Shown piece by piece: positions 14,057 through 16,949 of a DNA stretch of 16,949 nt. The notes beneath the pieces were generated by a model. The model worked only from the letters and a program-made list of their open reading frames with translations, was not told the origin of the DNA and did not search any database. This stretch comes from AG1 sp035559775 (GTDB lineage: Archaea > Thermoproteota > Thermoprotei_A > Sulfolobales > AG1): the NCBI GenBank assembly GCA_035559775.1, contig DATMAU010000072.1, forward strand, positions 1 through 16,949, given 5' to 3'. A program made the position numbers and the translations under genes. Numbering within the stretch: position 1 is the first letter of the stretch; every line of letters begins with the position of its first letter.

Positions 14057-15991
14057 CTACCCACCTAGAGCTTTTTTTATCTCCTCAACAGAATCGGGAT
14101 TCTCTAACACGCTTATATCGCCGAGCTGCCCTCCCGTGGCTATAGCCCTGATCACCCTCCTCATGATCTTCCCACTCCTCGTCCTCGGAAGATCCCTAAC
14201 GATATATATCTTCTCAGGCTCGAAAGGTTTTCCGATCACCTCTACAACCCTCTCCCTAGCCTTCTTAGCAAGGGCCTCCGGATCCTCTGGGGGCCATTCC
14301 TTAGGCTTTACAAAACATCCTATGACCTCTCCTTTAACCTCGTGGGGTATGCCTATACATGCTGACTCGGCAACCCCCTCTACCTTGTTTATCACACCCT
14401 CAACCTCTGCGGAACCTATCCTCTTACCAGCAACCTTGATCACATCGTCAGCCCTTCCGAATAGGTACCAGAACCCCTCTGAATCTATATAAGCCCAGTC
14501 ACCATGATACCATATTCCAGGGAATCTCCTCCAATATGTCTCCAAATACCTCTCAGGATCCTTCCAAAGCCCTCTTGTCATAGATGGTATGGGTTTCTTG
14601 ACAACCAGATACCCTGTAGAGCCCCTAACAGGGTTCCCATTATCGTCGAGGACATCTGCATCAACACCGAGGGCAGGGCCCCAGAGTGTTGAGGGCTTTA
14701 GGGGTGTTACGACGCTTGGCATTAGTATGCATCCAAACAGCTCTGTCCCTCCCGAGAGGTTTATTATAGGCCTCTTCTCCTCACCTACGTCCCTCATAAC
14801 CCACATCCATGTCTGAGGATCTATAGGTTCTCCTGTGTTTCCAAAGACTCTGAGCCTGCTGAGGTCGTGATCCTCGTATGTTTTTCCAAGGGATCTGAGG
14901 ATCCTTGCAACCGTAGCTGCAAAACCCATGTGGGTTACACCGAACCTCTCAACAATGCTCCAAGCCCTATCAGGTGGATTGTCTATGGCTCCCTCGACCA
15001 TTATGTGGGAGGCACCAAGGGTCTGGGTTCCTAGGACTTGCCAGGGACCCATCATCCACCCGAGATCTGTGATCCACCAGAGCTTGTCGCCCCTCTTAAT
15101 ATCTAGGTTGAAGTAATGCTCCTTAGCAGGCTGTAGGATAGAGCCCGCATGGCTTATAACAGCCCCCTTTGGCTTTCCAGTAGTTCCTGAGGTGAATAGG
15201 AGTAGTGCTGGGTCGTTCGGATCCATCTCCCTAGCCTCAACAGGTCTCCAGCTACCCTTTATAGCTTCATCATACCATATATCCCTCTTATCATTCCACG
15301 GAATCTCTATCCCAAGCCTCCTGATGACAACGATCCTCTCAACGCTTTCAGAGAGGTCTGAAGCCCTGTCAGCATTGCCCTTAAGCATGATCGCTTTGCC
15401 CCTCCTATAGTAACCATCGACAGTAACGAGGATCTTTGATCCAGAGAGTCTAAGTCTCTCGGCAACAGCCTCGGGAGCGAAGCCAGAGAATATGGGAGCG
15501 GCTATGCTGCCTATCTTTATAGCGGCGAGCATTGCTACAATTGATTCAGGCATCATAGGAGCATAGATTGCAACAACATCACCAACACCTATACCAGATC
15601 CTAGGAAGAAGCTTGCAAGGCTATTAACCTCTCTCAAGAGATCCGAGTAAGTATATTTCTTAACAGTCCCATCCTCACCAACCCATGTAAAGGCCTCACT
15701 AGCCCCCAAACCCCTCTTTACCTGGAGATCGAGAGCATTATAGGCGGCATTAAGCTTGCCACTAACATACCAAGAAGCCCACTCAACACCCCTACTCAGG
15801 TCGAGAACCTCTCTCGGCTCCCTAAACCACTCAACACCAAGTATCTCGGGTAAGAGGCTCCAGAACCACTTAATATCCTTCGAGCTGGCATCAACAAGGT
15901 CTTTATAGTTCTTAAAACCCCTGGTCTCCATGAAAAGATAGACATTGGAGGAGTAGGCAAGATCCTTTGGGGGATACCACCTATACTCCAT
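14057..15991 (-). CDS. Acyl-CoA synthetase of the acetyl-CoA synthetase (ACS) family, AMP-forming
   Basis: The enzyme activates a carboxylic acid to acyl-CoA using ATP. From the ATG at 15991 it has 644 aa (651 from a GTG at 16012); the ATG is favoured because GGTG is 4 nt before it. The ACS N-terminal domain starts at EYRWYPPKDL. Core motifs: A3 TSGTTGKPKG (about 267-276), A5 region NLSGGTELFG (about 411-420), A7/A8 YHGDWAYIDSEGFWYLFGRADDVIKVAGKRIG (start about 495), and A10 SGKIMRR with the catalytic Lys at about 608, also the site of regulatory acylation. Unlike true acetyl-CoA synthetases, which read WWQTETG at A5 with the Trp that closes the acetate pocket, this protein has SGGTELFG, so a larger or different acid is likely. 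Its stop codon overlaps the membrane-protein ribosome site. Confidence 0.9.
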   Translation of the reverse strand: MEYRWYPPKDLAYSSNVYLFMETRGFKNYKDLVDASSKDIKWFWSLLPEILGVEWFREPREVLDLSRGVEWASWYVSGKLNAAYNALDLQVKRGLGASEAFTWVGEDGTVKKYTYSDLLREVNSLASFFLGSGIGVGDVVAIYAPMMPESIVAMLAAIKIGSIAAPIFSGFAPEAVAERLRLSGSKILVTVDGYYRRGKAIMLKGNADRASDLSESVERIVVIRRLGIEIPWNDKRDIWYDEAIKGSWRPVEAREMDPNDPALLLFTSGTTGKPKGAVISHAGSILQPAKEHYFNLDIKRGDKLWWITDLGWMMGPWQVLGTQTLGASHIMVEGAIDNPPDRAWSIVERFGVTHMGFAATVARILRSLGKTYEDHDLSRLRVFGNTGEPIDPQTWMWVMRDVGEEKRPIINLSGGTELFGCILMPSVVTPLKPSTLWGPALGVDADVLDDNGNPVRGSTGYLVVKKPIPSMTRGLWKDPERYLETYWRRFPGIWYHGDWAYIDSEGFWYLFGRADDVIKVAGKRIGSAEVEGVINKVEGVAESACIGIPHEVKGEVIGCFVKPKEWPPEDPEALAKKARERVVEVIGKPFEPEKIYIVRDLPRTRSGKIMRRVIRAIATGGQLGDISVLENPDSVEEIKKALGG

Positions 15992-16037
15992 ACCACACCA
16001 GGATAGATTCACAAGCAGGGGTAAAAATAGCTATAAG

Positions 16038-16451
16038 CTAGATCTTTATAATAATGGTTTCAGGCACGTCGTCCTTGAAGAACACAGTAATCTTACCACT
16101 CAAATCAACAGTCGCCAGAACCTCGAGATCCTTCCTTATGTTGGTGAGCCTAGTGATCCTCACATTAATCTCCTCAAGAAGCCTCTCAAAAGAGCTCAGC
16201 TCCTGAAGAGGAGAGGGGTTCACAACAACCTTAACACCCTTAAGATCTATCTGTGAAGACGCCTCCTCACCAGGAGCCTGAGTCCCCGGCGTGAGCTTGC
16301 TTATAACCTCAAGAATCTTCTTCTGCCTCTCAGCCCTAGCCCTAAGATCCTCAACAACCCTTATGAGATCGCCAAACACTTTCCTATACTGCGCAATCTG
16401 AGAATCTATATAGCCAAAGAGATCCTTAAGACTCCCAAACTCTCTAATCAC
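16038..16451 (-). CDS. Unknown small coiled-coil protein
   Basis: Not recognised. The 137-residue product is rich in charged residues and has two long predicted helices, about 10-52 (YIDSQIAQYRKVFGDLIRVV) and about 82-112 (FERLLEEINVRITRLTNIRKD), separated by a Pro/Gly/Ser-rich hinge (TPGTQAPGEEASSQ) and a beta segment (LKGVKVVVNPSP); a short beta region (KITVFFKDDVPETIIIKI) ends it. No signal peptide, membrane segment or metal motif is seen, so it is probably cytoplasmic. It starts at a GTG with GGTGAT 5 nt upstream. It lies 59 bp after the pilin-like gene and about 45 bp before the ACS-like gene on the same strand, so it may share a transcript with either. Confidence 0.8.
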   Translation of the reverse strand: MIREFGSLKDLFGYIDSQIAQYRKVFGDLIRVVEDLRARAERQKKILEVISKLTPGTQAPGEEASSQIDLKGVKVVVNPSPLQELSSFERLLEEINVRITRLTNIRKDLEVLATVDLSGKITVFFKDDVPETIIIKI

Positions 16452-16510
16452 TATACATCACCCCCGAATATATATGTTAAAAACAAAATAAATAAACCCC
16501 ATAAAAAGCC

Positions 16511-16949
16511 TTATCCAGACCCTGCTACTACTGTTGTGAAGTAGACATTGCCAGCCTTTGTATAAACCTTAACCTGATAAGTAACACCAGGGCTGAGGCT
16601 GCAGCTGCTCAACTGCGCTGTAAATGTCTTGGTTTCCCCAGGCCCTACCGTCAATGTTTGTGTTTGAGATAATGAAGGAGTTATAGTTGTGACACTACAG
16701 TTACTAATGGCTACTCCTGTTATTTCTGATACTGTAGATCCCTTATTATATACAGTAAATTTGAGGGTCCAAGTAGTACTGCTTCCGTTAAGTGTTGCGT
16801 TTGGAAGCACTACTAGTTGTTCTGATCCTCCTACGCTTGTTCCGAATACTCCTAGTACCCATGCTGCTACAGCGATAGCTATAACTATTGTTATGGCTAT
16901 AAGTATTATAGCAGCTATCAGAGGCTCTAGTCCCTTTCTAATTTTTCTA
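16511..16949 (-). CDS. Type IV pilin/archaellin-like secreted protein with class III signal peptide (5' end cut by right edge)
   Basis: Read leftward, the frame is open from the window edge (145 codons to the stop at 16511). The visible start is RKIRKGLEPLIAAIIL: a basic n-region and the KG/LEP cut site of prepilin peptidases, then an uninterrupted Ile/Ala-rich helix to about residue 30. After cleavage the helix would form the filament core, and the rest (about 110 aa, Ser/Thr/Val-rich, beta-sandwich-like) would be exposed. Three N-glycosylation sequons (N50-A-T, N54-G-S, N83-C-S) and two cysteines (C84, C116) fit an extracellular glycoprotein with a disulfide. A shorter reading from an internal start would hide the signal peptide. 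The start codon lies just outside the window. The choice between pilin, archaellin and a filament-associated binding protein is open. Confidence 0.85.
   Translation of the reverse strand, partial: RKIRKGLEPLIAAIILIAITIVIAIAVAAWVLGVFGTSVGGSEQLVVLPNATLNGSSTTWTLKFTVYNKGSTVSEITGVAISNCSVTTITPSLSQTQTLTVGPGETKTFTAQLSSCSLSPGVTYQVKVYTKAGNVYFTTVVAGSG

Noticed and set aside
13995..15410. Plus-strand open frames opposite the ACS-like gene
   Set aside because: They are fully antisense to a conserved enzyme and have no domains or start signals.
1..16949. CRISPR arrays, insertion sequences, toxin-antitoxin pairs or defence genes
   Set aside because: I found no regularly spaced repeats, no transposase motifs, no terminal inverted repeats and no recognisable defence domains.

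Overview
The window looks like chromosomal DNA from a hyperthermophilic crenarchaeote (Thermoproteota). The signs are: an archaea-only GatD; a pilin-type class III signal peptide; extracytoplasmic binding proteins with a membrane anchor and a Thr/Val-rich linker; TATA-box promoters with short or no leaders; Shine-Dalgarno sites of the GGTG(A) type; frequent GTG and TTG starts; and strong use of AGG/AGA for Arg and ATA for Ile. I cannot name the genus. I see no insertion sequence, CRISPR array or recognisable tRNA or rRNA gene.

Layout from left to right. The window opens inside a branched-chain-amino-acid-type ABC binding protein (minus strand, cut by the left edge). An AT-rich gap of about 580 bp follows, holding a small GC-rich structured element. 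Then come gatD (plus; Gln-tRNA(Gln) formation), a tight three-gene plus-strand operon for a phosphonate/phosphate-family ABC importer (binding protein, ATPase, permease), a DUF411 cysteine-rich protein (plus), an HpcH/HpaI-type class II aldolase (plus) and a ModE-like one-domain-plus-TOBE regulator (plus). At about 8-9.4 kb lies a minus-strand MFS carrier of the metabolite:H+ symporter family, divergent from a plus-strand OsmC-family protein.

From 10.1 kb to the right edge everything is on the minus strand. First is livK-livG-livF-like (binding protein and two ATPases, no permease genes). Upstream of it is an ACS-family acyl-CoA synthetase translationally coupled to an unknown membrane protein. 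Upstream of that are an unknown coiled-coil protein and a pilin/archaellin-like secreted protein cut by the right edge.

Functionally this is mostly a nutrient-uptake and central-metabolism region: oxyanion or phosphonate import, amino-acid or organic-acid import, carboxylate import by MFS, carboxylic-acid activation by the ACS-like enzyme, and an aldolase. The points most worth a second look are the structured element at about 880-940 upstream of gatD, the non-canonical acyl pocket of the ACS-like enzyme with its coupled membrane partner, the liv cassette without permeases, and the edge-truncated pilin beside an unknown coiled-coil protein. I did not find a convincing wholly new multi-gene system.
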